A DNA stretch of 64,000 bases from CAVSNH01 sp963729275 (GCA_963729275.1 CAVSNH010000003.1:1-64000), one strand, 5' to 3'. Counted from the first letter of the stretch, positions 1-9,136 are shown. Program-made: numbers and translations. Notes: a model not told the origin generated them from the sequence alone.

Positions 1-67
1 GCGATGAGGCTCGCGTAACGCGGGCTTGCCGGCTGATGGCCTCTACCTGCACGGCTTTCCGCCCCAG

Positions 68-1028
68 GTGGAGGTCTGCTTGTCCGCTGTCCTCGCCCAG
101 GTCCTGCAGAGCCTGGTGGTGCTGCTCTGCGCGCCGCTGTATGCGGGCGTGCTGGCCCGGGCCGAGGCGATCGTGCGTCCAAGCGCGGCCCGAGCGTGCT
201 GCAGCCCTACCGCGACCTGGCCAAGCTGCTGCGCAAGGGCAGCGCGATCAGCGACCAGGCCTCCTGGATCTTCCGCGGCGCCCCGTTCGTGGCCTTCGCC
301 TGCTACCTGACGGTCTCGGCGATCGTCCCGATCATCACCGACGAGCCGCTGCCGCTGGCGTTCCTCGCCGACCTGATCGGCGGCGCGTTCGTGCTCGGCC
401 TGGCCAGCTTCGTGATCTCGCTGGCCGCGCTCGACACCGCCAGCCCGTCGGCGGGCTCGGCGCGAGCCGGACCACCTGGATCGGCAGCATCGCCGAGCCC
501 GCGCTGATCCTGGTGTTCTTCACCGTCGGCGCGCTGTCGCCTCCGACAACCCGTACCTGATGAACCACGCGATCGCCGCGTCCCCGTACGCGCTGGTGCT
601 GCCGACCCACCTGCTCGGGCGATCGCGTTCTTCATGATCGTGCTGGCCGAGAACGGCCGGATCCCGATCGACAACCCCGAGCGGCACGACCGAGATCTCG
701 ATGATCGAGGAGAGCCGGGTGCTCGAGTACTCGGGCCGCGAGTACGCGCTGATCAAGTGGGGCAGCTGGATGAAGCTCTTCCTGCTGTCCTCGATCTTCA
801 TGAACGTGTTCGTGCTCCCCTGGGGCCTGGGCAACGCGACCAGCCTGCCCGGCGCGCTGCTCGGCGATCCCGGCGCTGCTCGGCAAGCTCGCGCTGTGCG
901 GGCTGGCTATCGTGGTGATCGACACCTCGTTCGCCAAGCTGCGGTTCTTCCGGATCGCGGAGTTCCTCGGCGCGGCGTTCCTGCTGGCGCTGGTCGGCGT
1001 CGCGACGTCGTACGTGATCGGAGCGTGA
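68..1028 (+). pseudogene. hyfC: HyfC/NuoH-like membrane subunit, frameshifted
   Basis: Membrane anchor subunit of a group 4 hydrogenase-like complex, related to NuoH of complex I and HycD/HyfC. Reading across frames recovers a nearly continuous NuoH-type protein: YRDLAKLLRKG near nt 205, several hydrophobic helices, then FFMIVLAENGRIPIDNP (nt 628-680), which is the conserved NuoH/HyfC quinone-side loop, and the C-terminal end at TGA 1026-1028. The frame changes near nt 190, 465, 540, 620, 690 and 870, with no stop codons inside the restored frame segments. The start is uncertain; GTG 68 is my guess, and bases 1-67 may be the end of an upstream hyfB-like gene. It is followed after 3 nt by the hyfE-like gene. 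The indels are either assembly errors or very recent decay. Confidence 0.75.
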
Positions 1029-1031
1029 GCC

Positions 1032-1713
1032 GTGCAGAGCCTGTCCGCGACCAGCTCCGCCGGGCGTGCTGCTGGACCTGTCCGGCGTGCTGATCCTGCT
1101 GCTGCGCGTTCGCCTGCCTGGGGTCGAAGCTGTTCAACCGGTACGTCGTCTACTACGGCGCGCAGTCGGTGGTGCTGTCGTTCGCGGCGGCGGTCGTCGC
1201 GTGTCGCGTTCCACAGCGCCGAGCTGTGGGTTCTGGCCGTGCTCACGCTGGCGATCAAGGGGATCGGCGATCCCGCTGGCGGCCCGCAGGCTGCTGATCG
1301 CGGCGGCTGGCGCTCAAGCGCGACGCCGCGCTCTCCACCGGCCTGTCCACCTCGCTGATCGCCGGCGGCGTCCTGACCGCGTTCGCCTACCTGGTGACCC
1401 GGCCGCAGCTGCTGCCGCACGGCGTGGTCGCGGCCGGCGGTGGTGCCGCTGTCGACCGCGGTGATCCTGCTCGGCGCGCTGGCGCATGGTGGTGCGCCGC
1501 CACACGGTCGCCCAGCTGATCGGCTGGCTGATCGTGGAGAACGGCGTGTTCCTCGGCGCGATCACCCTGGTCGCGACGTTCCCGTTCATCGTCGAGGCCG
1601 GCATCTTCCTCGACATCGTGGCCGGCGTGCTGATCATGCTCGTGTTCGTGTCCGGCCTGACCCGCCAGCTCGCCGAGGCGAGCGCCGCCGAGCTGAGGGA
1701 GCTGCGCGGATGA
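1032..1713 (+). pseudogene. hyfE: HyfE-like membrane subunit, frameshifted
   Basis: Small integral membrane subunit of the hydrogenase-4 type (HyfE, mycobacterial HycP), with NuoK-like character. It starts at GTG 1032 just after hyfC and ends at TGA 1711-1713, overlapping the ATG of the next gene by four bases (ATGA). The last 75 residues are in one clean frame (nt 1486-1713) and show the typical RRHTVAQLIGWLIVENGVFL stretch plus two hydrophobic helices. The N-terminal half needs about six frame corrections (around nt 1075, 1110, 1200, 1270, 1310, 1435). Family members are about 220 residues, which matches the 682 nt span. Confidence 0.72.
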
Positions 1714-3190
1714 CGGCGCTCGCGCATCCTCGTCGTCGCTGGGCCCGCTGGCCGGCGCCGGCCGCCGCGCTCGCGGGCGCCCGGGCGCGGCTGGCCGGGG
1801 CGGCCGGCGGCCGGCGCCGCGGTCGCCCTGCGGCTGCCGCTCGCGCTGCTGGTCGGCGCTGGCACGGGCACGCGCCGCTGGCGCGGCTCGGCGGCTTCCT
1901 GTACGTGGACTCGCTGAGCGGCTTCTTCCTGCTCACCGTCGCCGCGGTGACGCTGCTCGCCGCCGCCGGGTCGGCGGCGTACCTGTCGGCCGAGGAGGAC
2001 GCGCGGCGAGCTGAGCGGCTTCCAGGTCCGGCTGTACTTCATCTTCTTCGGGCTGTTCGCGTCGCTGATGCTGGCCTCGCTGGAGACCGGCAACCTCGGC
2101 CTGCTGTTCGTGCTCATCGAGGCGAGCACGCTGGCCAGCGCCGTGCTGGTCGGGCTCGAGGGCAGGCCCGGCTCGCTCGAGGCGGCCTGGAAGTACGTCA
2201 TCATCAGCTCGCTCGGGGTGACGATCGCGCTGGCCGGCACGCTGTTCCTGTTCTACTCGGCCAGCACCCTGCATCTGGCGCCGACCTGCGGCTGACCTGG
2301 CCGTACCTGTTCGCGCACGCCGCACGCGCTGGCCCCGGAGAGCCTGCGGCTCGCGTTCCTGCTCGCGGTGGTCGGCTACGGCACGAAGGTCGGGCTGGCG
2401 CCGATGCACACCTGGCTGCCCGACGCGCACGCCGAGGCGCCCAGCCCGGCCAGCGCGATGCTGTCCGCGGCGCTGCTGAACACCGGCATGTACGCGATCA
2501 TCCGGTTCCTGGCGATCGCGCAGGCACGGCTCGGCGCCGCGCTACCCGCGCGCGGTGCTGCTGGTCTTCGGCTTCGTCTCCATCGTGATCGGCGCGCTGT
2601 TCATGGTCCGGCGGGGCAACTTCAAGCGGCTGTTCGCCTACTCCTCGGTGGAGCACATGGGCATCATCGCGGTCGCGCTCGGCTTCGGCGGCGTGCTCGG
2701 GCTGTACGGCGCGCTGCTGCACACGCTGAACCACGCCATCGCCAAGGCGGTGCTGTTCCTGTCCAGCGGCGACATCGTCGCTGCGCTACCGCACCCGGGA
2801 GTCTGCGACAGGTCCGCGGGCTGCTCGCGGCAGTGCCGCTGACCGGCGGCGCGCTGCTGCTGGGCTCGTTCGCGGTGCTGGGCTCGCCGCCGTTCGGCCT
2901 GTTCCTGTCCGAGCTCACCATCGTCCGGGCCGGCTTCGCCCACGGCAGCCCGGTCTTCCCCCTGCTCCTGCTGGTGCTGCTCGGGCTGGCGTTCATCGCC
3001 TTCGCCCGGACCACGGCCGGGATGGTCACCGGCGAGCCACCGCAGCTGGCCAGCCCGTACCGCGGCCGGGCGGCCGGTGGCCGCTGCCGCGGCGCCGCTC
3101 GTCGTCGGCCTGGCGGCGCTGCTGGTGCTCGGCCTGTGGATCCCGGCCGGGCTCGACACCGTGATCACGCACTCGATCGCGGTGATCTGA
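1710..3190 (+). pseudogene. hyfF: HyfF-like proton-antiporter subunit, frameshifted
   Basis: NuoL/M/N (Mrp antiporter)-like membrane subunit, HyfF / mycobacterial HycQ, expected to carry the proton or sodium channel of the complex. Restored segments contain GYGTKVGLAPMHTWLPDAHA (about nt 2373-2432), the diagnostic loop with the channel-lining Lys and His, then LLNTGMYAIIRFL, KRLFAYSSVEHMGI and LNHAIAKAVLFL, all antiporter signatures. It starts at ATG 1710 inside the hyfE stop and ends at TGA 3188-3190, again overlapping the next ATG. Frame breaks lie near nt 1740-1860 (several), 2010, 2285, 2330, 2550, 2780 and 3075. The usual length of about 480-490 residues agrees with the span. Confidence 0.78.
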
Positions 3191-4751
3191 TGACCGCCGT
3201 CGAGCCGCAGGCCGCGCGGCGACGCCAGACGGCTGCTGGCCGCTCGCCGACCTCGTCGGCCTGGAGTCGCCGACGGCGGCGCACCCGCGGAGCGGTCACC
3301 GTCCGGACGCTGGCCGAGACCCTGGAGGCGGCCACGCACGCCATCGCGGGCACGGCCGGCGCCCGGCTCGCCGACCTGTTCGCCGCCGGCGGCGACGCGC
3401 CGATCCTGCGCCTGGTCTGGGCGCTCGACCACGACCGGCGTACCTGCTCACCGAGTCCGAGATCGAGGGCATCGAGTACCCGCCGCTGTCCGACATCGCC
3501 CCGGCCGCCTTCGTCGAGGAATGCGAGATCTACGAGCAGTTCGGCATCCGGCCGGCCACGGCAAGCCGCTCAACCGGGTGATGCTGCCGCCGCACGCCGG
3601 ACCGGACTTCCCCCGGCTCGGGCACCGGCCGGCCGAGCCGCTGGACGGGCGCACGCCCCGCACACCGTGGGCGGGCAGGCGTTCGAGTTCCCGTTCGGGC
3701 CGGTCCGCCAGGTCGGCGTAGAGTCGCTGTACTACGGGCTGGTGACCAGCGGCGAGGAAGTCGTCGACCTGTACCTGTTCACCTGGCACAAGCACCGCGG
3801 CGTCGAGTGGCGGCTGCGCGGCAGGACGCCGGAGCGAGGCCATGTTCCTCGTCGAGCGGGCCGAGGGGCTCGGCGCGGTCGGCGGTCGGCTGGGCATTCG
3901 CCGCGGCGGCGGAGGCCGCGCTCGGCATCGCGCCGCCGGCCGCGGCCGCGCAGACCCGGGCGGTCGCGCTCGAGCTGGAGCGGCTGTACAACCACGCGGC
4001 GGCCATCGCGGCGCTGTGCCAGGCGACCGGGCTGGCCGTCGGCCAGGCCGCGGCCGAGATCGCCCTGGAGCAGCTGCTGCGGGTCAACGCCGGCCGCGTT
4101 CGGCCACCGCTACCTGTTCGGCGTCGTCAGCCCGGGCGGCGTGCCGGCCCGCTCCGGACGCCGGCCTGCTGCGCCGCGGGCTGCCCGGCGCCTACGGGGA
4201 GCTGCGCCGGGCGGGCGACGCGCTGCTGGGGACCAACTCGTTCATGGACCGGCTCGAGGCCACCGGCATCGTCACCCCCGAGCAGGCTCGCCGGCTCGGC
4301 CTGGTCGGCCCGGTGGCCGGGCCACCGGTCTGCGACGTCGACGCCGCGCGCGATCACCCGTCCGGTCCGTACGCCGAGCACCCGGTCACGGTCGTCGCCG
4401 CCAGAGGCGGTGACGTGCTCGCCCGGCTGAAGGTGATGCTGGGCGAGGCGGCCGAGTCGGTCCGGCTCATCGGCGAGCTCGCTCGACGCGGGCACCGCGG
4501 CCGAGCCGGACCGCGGCTGTCCGCCGCGGCGGCGGGACCGGACTCGGGCTGGGCCGAGTCGCCGCGCGGCGAGGCGCTGGCCTGGGTCGCGCTCGACGCC
4601 GACCGGCCGGATCAGCCGGGCCCGGCTGCGGCCGGCGTCGGTGCGCAACTGGCGCGGCTTCGACGACGCCTGCCGGTCCCAGAACGTGTTCACCGACATC
4701 CCGATCATCGAGGCCAGCTTCTGGCTGACCGTGGCCGGCCTCGCCCGGTAG
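3190..4751 (+). pseudogene. hyfG: HyfG/HycE-like large subunit without Ni ligands, frameshifted
   Basis: Fusion of a NuoC-like N-terminal part (ESEIEGIEYPPLSDIAPAAF near nt 3455) and a NuoD / [NiFe]-hydrogenase large-subunit part. Recognisable blocks are GKPLNRVMLPPHAGPDFPRL, QAFEFPFGPV, LELERLYNHAAAIAALCQAT (about nt 3970-4030), LLGTNSFMDRLEATGIV and the C-terminal NVFTDIPIIEASFWLTVAGL. True group 4 hydrogenases bind Ni-Fe through CxxC near the first block (ER-x-x-GICxxAH) and DPCxxC at the C-terminus. Here the matching places read ERAEGLGAVGG and IIEASFWLTVAGLAR, with no cysteine pair, and both lie in stretches whose local frame looks intact. This fits hydrogenase-related complexes rather than H2-evolving enzymes. 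There are about eight frame breaks. The start ATG 3190 overlaps the hyfF stop. Confidence 0.78.
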
Positions 4752-4769
4752 GCGCTGAAGGAGGTGGCG

Positions 4770-5109
4770 ATGCCGCAGTGGTTCCTCCGCGGCCTGCGCC
4801 GCGGGGTGGTCACCACCCGCTACCCGGCCAGGCCCGACGGCTCGGCCGCGGCCTGCCGACGCCGCCCGCGTTCCGTCCCGGCCAGCTGACCCGTGCAGGT
4901 CGCCGACCGCATCGTCGCGGTCTGCCCGAGCGCCGCGCTGGCGCGGCGGGCGACATCCTGATCTTCGACGCGGGCACCTGCACGGCCTGCGGCCGGTGCG
5001 CGGGAGGCGGCCCGGACGCGGTCACCCCGAGCGGGGAATTCGAGCTCGCCGCCACCGGCCCGTTCGGCCCTGATGAAGGAATCCCGATCCGCGGCGGAGC
5101 GAGCCATGA
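4770..5109 (+). pseudogene. hyfH: HyfH-like ferredoxin subunit, frameshifted
   Basis: Electron-transfer subunit of the complex, related to HyfH/HycF/NuoI. It starts at ATG 4770 behind a good ribosome site (aaggagg, 4758-4764) and probably ends at the TGA overlapping ATG 5106. After frame correction the body shows VAVCPSAALA (about nt 4918) and GTCTACGRC (about nt 4975), followed by GEFELA, the usual order of the HyfH second cluster region. The canonical protein holds two CxxCxxCxxxCP motifs. Here the first keeps only the terminal CP and the second keeps three cysteines, its CP position reading GP. Either clusters are lost or indels disguise them. It lies directly between the large and small subunit genes. 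Confidence 0.6.
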
Positions 5110-5609
5110 ACGCCAGCCCGGAGCGAGGCGCAGGCGGCGCCGGCGAGCTGCGCAGAACAGGCGCGCGACGCAGTTCGGCCGCAGCCTGCACATCCGCACG
5201 CTCGACACCGGGTCGTGCGCGGTCTGCGAGCAGGAGATCCGGCTGCTCAGCCGCGCCGCACTACGACCTGCACCGGCTCGGTTTCTTCTTCACCCCCGCG
5301 CCCCGGCACGCGGACCTGCTGCTGGTCACCGGGCCGACGGTGCGGGCGTTCGACGCGGCGGCGCGTAAGACCTTCGAAGCGATGCCGGGACCCAAGGTCG
5401 TGGTCGCGGTCGGCGCGTGCGCGCTCGGCGGCGTGTACCCGAAGGACCCGTTCGTGCACGGGAACGTCGGCGAGGTCCTGCCGGTCGACGTGTGGATCCC
5501 CGGCTGCCCGCCGAGCCCGCTGGCGCTGCTGCAGGGCCTCAGCGTGGCGGTCGGCCGGCTCGCGGAACGGACACCTGGCCTGACGTTCATCGCCGGAGGT
5601 GACGGGTGA
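5106..5609 (+). pseudogene. hyfI: HyfI/NuoB-like small subunit, frameshifted
   Basis: NuoB-like small subunit that carries the proximal [4Fe-4S] cluster next to the large subunit. The sequence shows LDTGSCAVCEQEI (CxxC), LLLVTGPTVR, VVAVGACALGGVY (third Cys) and VWIPGCPPSPLALLQGL (fourth Cys), so all four cluster ligands are kept, unlike the Ni ligands of the partner subunit. One frame break lies near nt 5250 and another before nt 5180; from 5255 to the TGA at 5607-5609 the frame is clean. The stop overlaps a GTG (5606) that starts one more gene, which is cut a few codons later at the junction. About 165 residues, normal for the family. Confidence 0.75.
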
Positions 5610-5749
5610 ATCCGCTGGACATCCTCTACGGCGGACTCCGAGCCCGAGGACGGCAGTCAACGCTGCTGCCACCGCGATTCGTTTCATGTTCCGACGCCTC
5701 CGCTTTCTGTTCGAGGGTCCCGAAAGTCGGATTCCCGAGTTCACGGTAA
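5606..5749 (+). pseudogene. start of a further hyf operon gene, truncated at the junction
   Basis: A GTG at 5606 overlaps the stop of the hyfI-like gene (GTGA), the coupling used throughout this operon, and opens a frame beginning VNPLDILYGGLRARG. After about ten codons the sequence stops looking like an operon gene; base composition changes near 5635-5640 and the frame runs to TAA 5747-5749. In related mycobacterial loci the small subunit is followed by a HyfB-like antiporter, so this could be the start of that gene, but too little is left to identify it. Confidence 0.4.
5637..5687 (-). pseudogene. 5' end of a secreted-protein gene, truncated at the junction
   Basis: On the minus strand a GGAGG ribosome site (about nt 5697-5701) stands 9 nt before ATG 5687. 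The encoded N-terminus, MKRIAVAAALTAVLGLG, is a textbook signal peptide (KR, then a hydrophobic core). After codon 17 the frame runs into the antisense of the hydrogenase operon and loses all protein character. So a gene for an exported protein or lipoprotein has been cut between its signal peptide and its mature part, exactly where the plus-strand operon gene is also cut. The mature product cannot be known. Confidence 0.5.
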
Positions 5750-5817
5750 CTGAGCCAGAGCCGTCTGATAGCCGGAACGCGGTGGGGTTGCACAGTCGAG
5801 CAGTCTGCGTAACGAGT

Positions 5818-5847
5818 CCTGACGCGGCCGCTTCCGGCGTCGTCAGG
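5818..5847. terminator. hairpin downstream of the 5885-6184 gene
   Basis: CCTGACG (5818-5824) pairs with CGTCAGG (5841-5847), with additional GGCCG/CGGC pairing inside. It lies 38 nt beyond the stop of the minus-strand gene at 5885, where a terminator would be expected. No clear U tract follows, so this is only a candidate. Confidence 0.35.
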
Positions 5848-5884
5848 CTCACGCCGACCTGCGACCGCGCTCGTCCAAAGAAGG

Positions 5885-6184
5885 TCACCCGGTCGCGTAC
5901 TGATCGAGGCCCGCTTTTTGCAGGTCGTCGGGCGACATGGCGACCCGGTAGTGCACCGAGGCATCGAAATTGAGCATGAACGGCTCGGTGACATGAGGAG
6001 CCTGGCTGGCGTTCTCTAGGTCGACGATCATCAAGGCGCCTCGTCCAACCCCGCTATCCGTGAAGTAGCACACTTCGGGTTTGATCGCTCCCAGGATCTC
6101 ACCCAGCTTGGCTCCCACCGTTCCTTGACGGACGTATGAGTTGAATGGCTCTAGGGGAAAGCCGACTTCGATAATGAACTTCAT
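5885..6184 (-). CDS. small conserved hypothetical protein (99 aa)
   Basis: A compact protein of 99 residues beginning MKFIIEVGFPLEPFNSYV, with alternating beta-strand and helix character (YFTDSGVGRGALMIVDLEN in the middle, FDASVHYRVAMSPDDLQKAG at the end). The layout, a beta strand at the extreme N-terminus, a central GRGALMIVDL strand and a C-terminal MSPDDLQKAGL helix, resembles small dimeric alpha+beta barrel proteins such as the DUF3303 group, but this is a resemblance only. The start ATG 6184 has a GAGGAG ribosome site 6 nt upstream. No signal peptide or membrane segment. It stands alone between two gene-poor stretches, and no function can be assigned. Confidence 0.7.
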   Translation of the reverse strand: MKFIIEVGFPLEPFNSYVRQGTVGAKLGEILGAIKPEVCYFTDSGVGRGALMIVDLENASQAPHVTEPFMLNFDASVHYRVAMSPDDLQKAGLDQYATG

Positions 6185-6850
6185 CGGTACTCCTCACGTT
6201 TGGCCCCGCGAGTGGTGCACGCTAGCGCTCGATGTTGCTGGCGCCCCGGTGTCGGATCGGCGAGATACTCGTGGTGCTCGTGGCAGCTGCACACTTGCCA
6301 CCGCCGACCCTTCGGGTTCGGGGAGCGGTCCGTCCAGCCGGCGCTCTCCTGAAAGTGCTCGCGAGAAGCAGGAACACGCTGAATCGGAGGCGCCCCAGCA
6401 GAGCGCGCACCTACGACCGAGGCACCCGTCGCTGTGGTATGCCGACGCCTCGCCGCGCCCGATGACGCGAACCGGCCCCTCGATGGCGGCACCGAGGGGC
6501 CGGCGAGCATTCCGATGGACAGGAGTTGGTTTGGGTACCCGGCTGGAGCCTCGGCCAAACGACCTTCCGAACTCTGGACTTCTTTTCGGTCCATGCCGTC
6601 GACCCACCCAACCAGCTCGTTGTCGCGGGCGAGGTAACGCTCGACTAGGGAACGGCTCCAGTCGTGCGCAGCCGTGCCCGGCGTACACGGAGGACAGCGG
6701 CGGCCGATGTCCGTATCGGCCGGGTTCATCGGCTCGGACGCGACTTATTGCTGCGAGGGCACCGTGTGCTCGGTGGATGTGCGGGGAGCCCGACCGCGAC
6801 GGGAAGTGCGCCCGGCACCACCGGCTTCTTCGAGCCGTCGGGGAAGCGCC
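6185..6850. other. intergenic, no supported gene
   Basis: About 670 bases without a convincing gene. Open frames exist on both strands, but they are arginine- and serine-rich, lack ribosome sites and show no recognisable domain. One plus-strand frame runs into the aldo/keto reductase and would give it a meaningless 241-residue N-terminal extension. Nothing resembling tRNA, tmRNA, RNase P RNA or an insertion sequence was seen. Confidence 0.4.
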
Positions 6851-6856
6851 TAAGGT
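6851..6856 (+). promoter_or_regulatory. leaderless -10 box (TAAGGT) of the aldo/keto reductase
   Basis: TAAGGT matches the actinobacterial -10 pattern TANNNT and is followed by exactly 7 nt before ATG 6864, so transcription should start at or next to the start codon. No Shine-Dalgarno sequence is present. Confidence 0.6.
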
Positions 6857-6863
6857 CCGTGGC

Positions 6864-7823
6864 ATGGACTACCGCCATCTCGGACGATCCGGGCTCCTCG
6901 TCAGCCCGTTGTGTCTCGGCACGATGAACTTCGGTTCGCAGACCGAAGAACCCGACAGTTTCGCCATCATGGACCGGGCACTCGAGGAAGGGATCAACTT
7001 CTTCGACACGGCCAACGGCTACGGAGGGGGCGAGACCGAGCAGATCCTCGGCCGGTGGTTCGCCAAGGGCGGTGGTCGGCGGGAGAAGGTGGTGCTGGCG
7101 ACCAAGGTGTACGGCGACGTGGCTGGCGACTGGCCCAACGACTCCAAGCTGTCGGCCCGGCACATCCGGGACGCCTGCGAGGCGAGCCTCCGGCGCCTCA
7201 AGACCGACCACATCGATCTCTACCAGATGCACCACGTTGATCGGAGCACGCCCTGGGAAGAGATCTTCCAGGCCATGGACCTCCTCGTCGCCCAGGGCAA
7301 GGTGATCTACGTGGGCAGCTCCAACTTCGCCGCCTGGCACATCGTCGCCGCCAACGAATCGGCACGTCAGCGCCATTCGTTCGGTCTGGTCTCGGAGCAG
7401 AGCCTCTACAACCTCAAGACGCGCACCATCGAGCTCGAAGTCATCCCGGCCTGCGAGGCGTACGGGATCGGGATCCTGCCCTGGAGTCCGCTCGGCTCGG
7501 GTCTGCTGGCGGGCTCGATCGCACAAGCCACCGAAGGCCGAAGGGCCAACGAGGGGATGAAGGCGGCCGTCGACTGGTTGCGGGACACCATCGACGCCTG
7601 GGAGAAGCTGTGTTCCGAGCTCGGCGAGCGTCCGGCCGACGTCGCCCTCGCCTGGCTGCTGGCCAATCCGGTCGTGACCTCCCCGATCATCGGTCCACGC
7701 ACGATGGGACAGTTCGAAGGCAGCCTTCGCTCCCTCGACATCGAGCTCGACGCAGAGGTGCTGTCACAGCTGGACCAGATCTTCCCGGGCCCTGGTCGTG
7801 CCCCCGAGGCCTACGCCTGGTAG
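6864..7823 (+). CDS. aldo/keto reductase
   Basis: NADPH-dependent oxidoreductase of the aldo/keto reductase superfamily, acting on carbonyl substrates in the cytoplasm. 319 residues, the normal length. The N-terminus MDYRHLGRSGLLVSPLCLGT is typical of the YajO/Tas-like branch. The catalytic tetrad is visible: Asp48 (FFDTANGYGGGETE), Tyr53, Lys81 (LATKVYG) and His123 (LYQMHH). The cofactor-binding end shows VTSPIIGPRTMGQFEGSL. The start at 6864 is supported by the leaderless -10 box and by the family's N-terminus, although the frame is open upstream. No neighbouring gene suggests a specific pathway. Confidence 0.93.
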   Translation: MDYRHLGRSGLLVSPLCLGTMNFGSQTEEPDSFAIMDRALEEGINFFDTANGYGGGETEQILGRWFAKGGGRREKVVLATKVYGDVAGDWPNDSKLSARHIRDACEASLRRLKTDHIDLYQMHHVDRSTPWEEIFQAMDLLVAQGKVIYVGSSNFAAWHIVAANESARQRHSFGLVSEQSLYNLKTRTIELEVIPACEAYGIGILPWSPLGSGLLAGSIAQATEGRRANEGMKAAVDWLRDTIDAWEKLCSELGERPADVALAWLLANPVVTSPIIGPRTMGQFEGSLRSLDIELDAEVLSQLDQIFPGPGRAPEAYAW

Positions 7824-8476
7824 GTCTGCTCCACCCATTTGGTGCAGGATCAGCAGTCGAAGAGGTCTTCTCAACCTGCGGATTCGTGCCGCCGGCGACG
7901 GCATCGAGGCTCGCTGCCGCAGTGATGGCGATGCCTGCTGGACACGGTCGGCCATCCATTGCCGCACCGCATGACCTCTCCCGCCGAGACCGATTGTGAG
8001 CTGGGATTGTCGACAGTTCACGGAGGGGTCACATAACGTGCCGCCGCCCGGGCCGGCAACTCTGGGTTCCCGCCGGTGAGTCGGCCCGGGCATGCAGCGT
8101 CACGGGGGAGCGGGGTTGCGACCGAGGCTCGACCTTTCCACCAGGCCCATTCCGCGGGCGATCGACCGATGGCGGGTCCTTCGCAAAAGTCAGTTCCACC
8201 GCGCTGGTGTCGGCATGCCGGGACTGCCTCTTTCTTGGGATGGCCCGGTCGGTTGACGTCCCGCCGAAACACTCCCTGGAGCCAAGAAGATCACAACCGG
8301 TCGCAAGGCCCGCGCCCACGGTGGCGACCGGATGCGGAGAGACGCCTGATCGAGGCTGTTGCGATCGCTGTTTGCTACCGTCCGGGCAGGGTATGGGCGG
8401 GGTTTCACCCGATGGCGGGGCCTCGACGCGGACCTGGTGAGCCTGTCGGCTTCACCCGACTGTTTGGAGGGCGAGA
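7824..8476. other. intergenic, no supported gene
   Basis: About 650 bases between the reductase and the next secreted protein. Short arginine-rich frames occur on both strands without ribosome sites or recognisable motifs. The last 20 bases contain the GGAGGG ribosome site (8466-8471) of the 8477 gene. No repeat, hairpin with a T tract or RNA gene was recognised. Confidence 0.4.
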
Positions 8477-9136
8477 ATGAGGGTTGGCGGATTGATCGGC
8501 CGGCTGTTTCTGGTGGGGCTCGTGGCCATGGTGTGCCTCGGCGTCGGTGCCACGGCTGCCTCGGCCGCAGCGACGGAGAAGGCGACGTTGTCACACGGGA
8601 CGAACGGGCAAGCGAACAGTTCCGGCGAAGCCAAGAAGGTCAAGGAGGGCGGCGGCGGCGAGGGAGCCTTGTTGACCTCTAACAACTATGGCTACGGACT
8701 CATCAACGTCAGAATCCCGGCCGGGACGACCTTGAGCGACCTCACCGCCCTGAACACCGGGTACGAGGTCACCGAGGGCACCTGCGGCGGCGGGGCGCCT
8801 CGGTTCCAGGTCGTGGTGCTGGCGCCAGGGGCCAAAAGGAGGGACGCCCAGGAATTCGACGTGTACTTCGGGACCCAGCCCTACGGCGGATGCTCCTCGA
8901 ACCAGGGGATCACCACCGAAGATGCCACCCAGGACGATTGGTGGCTCGCACCCGGTAACAGCTACGGGTCCTACTCGGAGGCGCAGTCCACCTATGGCAG
9001 TGATCGAGTGCTTGACGTTCAGGTCGCGGTCGACGGCGGGTGGGACCAGAGCCCGGAGACGCAGCAAGTTCTGATCCAGGACCTCACGGTGGGCATCAAC
9101 GGCACCAACACGACCTTCTTCCCGCTCCCGAGCTGA
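8477..9136 (+). CDS. secreted hypothetical protein with signal peptide
   Basis: 219 residues. The N-terminus (MRVGGLIGRLFLVGLVAMVC to about residue 32, TAASAAAT) is a signal peptide with a likely AXA cleavage site, so the product is exported. The mature part is glycine- and serine-rich and beta-like (SNNYGYGLINVRIPAGTTLS, FQVVVLAPGAK, DDWWLAPGNSYGSY) and contains only two cysteines (in EGTCGGGAP and YGGCSSN), which could form a disulfide. No known domain was recognised; it looks like a small secreted beta-sandwich. The start ATG 8477 has GGAGGG 5-6 nt upstream. It is transcribed toward the convergent phosphodiesterase-like gene. Its position at the edge of the surface polysaccharide island suggests an envelope role, which is inference. 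Confidence 0.85.
   Translation: MRVGGLIGRLFLVGLVAMVCLGVGATAASAAATEKATLSHGTNGQANSSGEAKKVKEGGGGEGALLTSNNYGYGLINVRIPAGTTLSDLTALNTGYEVTEGTCGGGAPRFQVVVLAPGAKRRDAQEFDVYFGTQPYGGCSSNQGITTEDATQDDWWLAPGNSYGSYSEAQSTYGSDRVLDVQVAVDGGWDQSPETQQVLIQDLTVGINGTNTTFFPLPS

Noticed and set aside
6141..6863. Long N-terminal extension of the aldo/keto reductase frame
   Set aside because: The upstream 241 codons are Arg/Ser/Pro-rich without any domain; the family N-terminus and a leaderless -10 box place the start at 6864.
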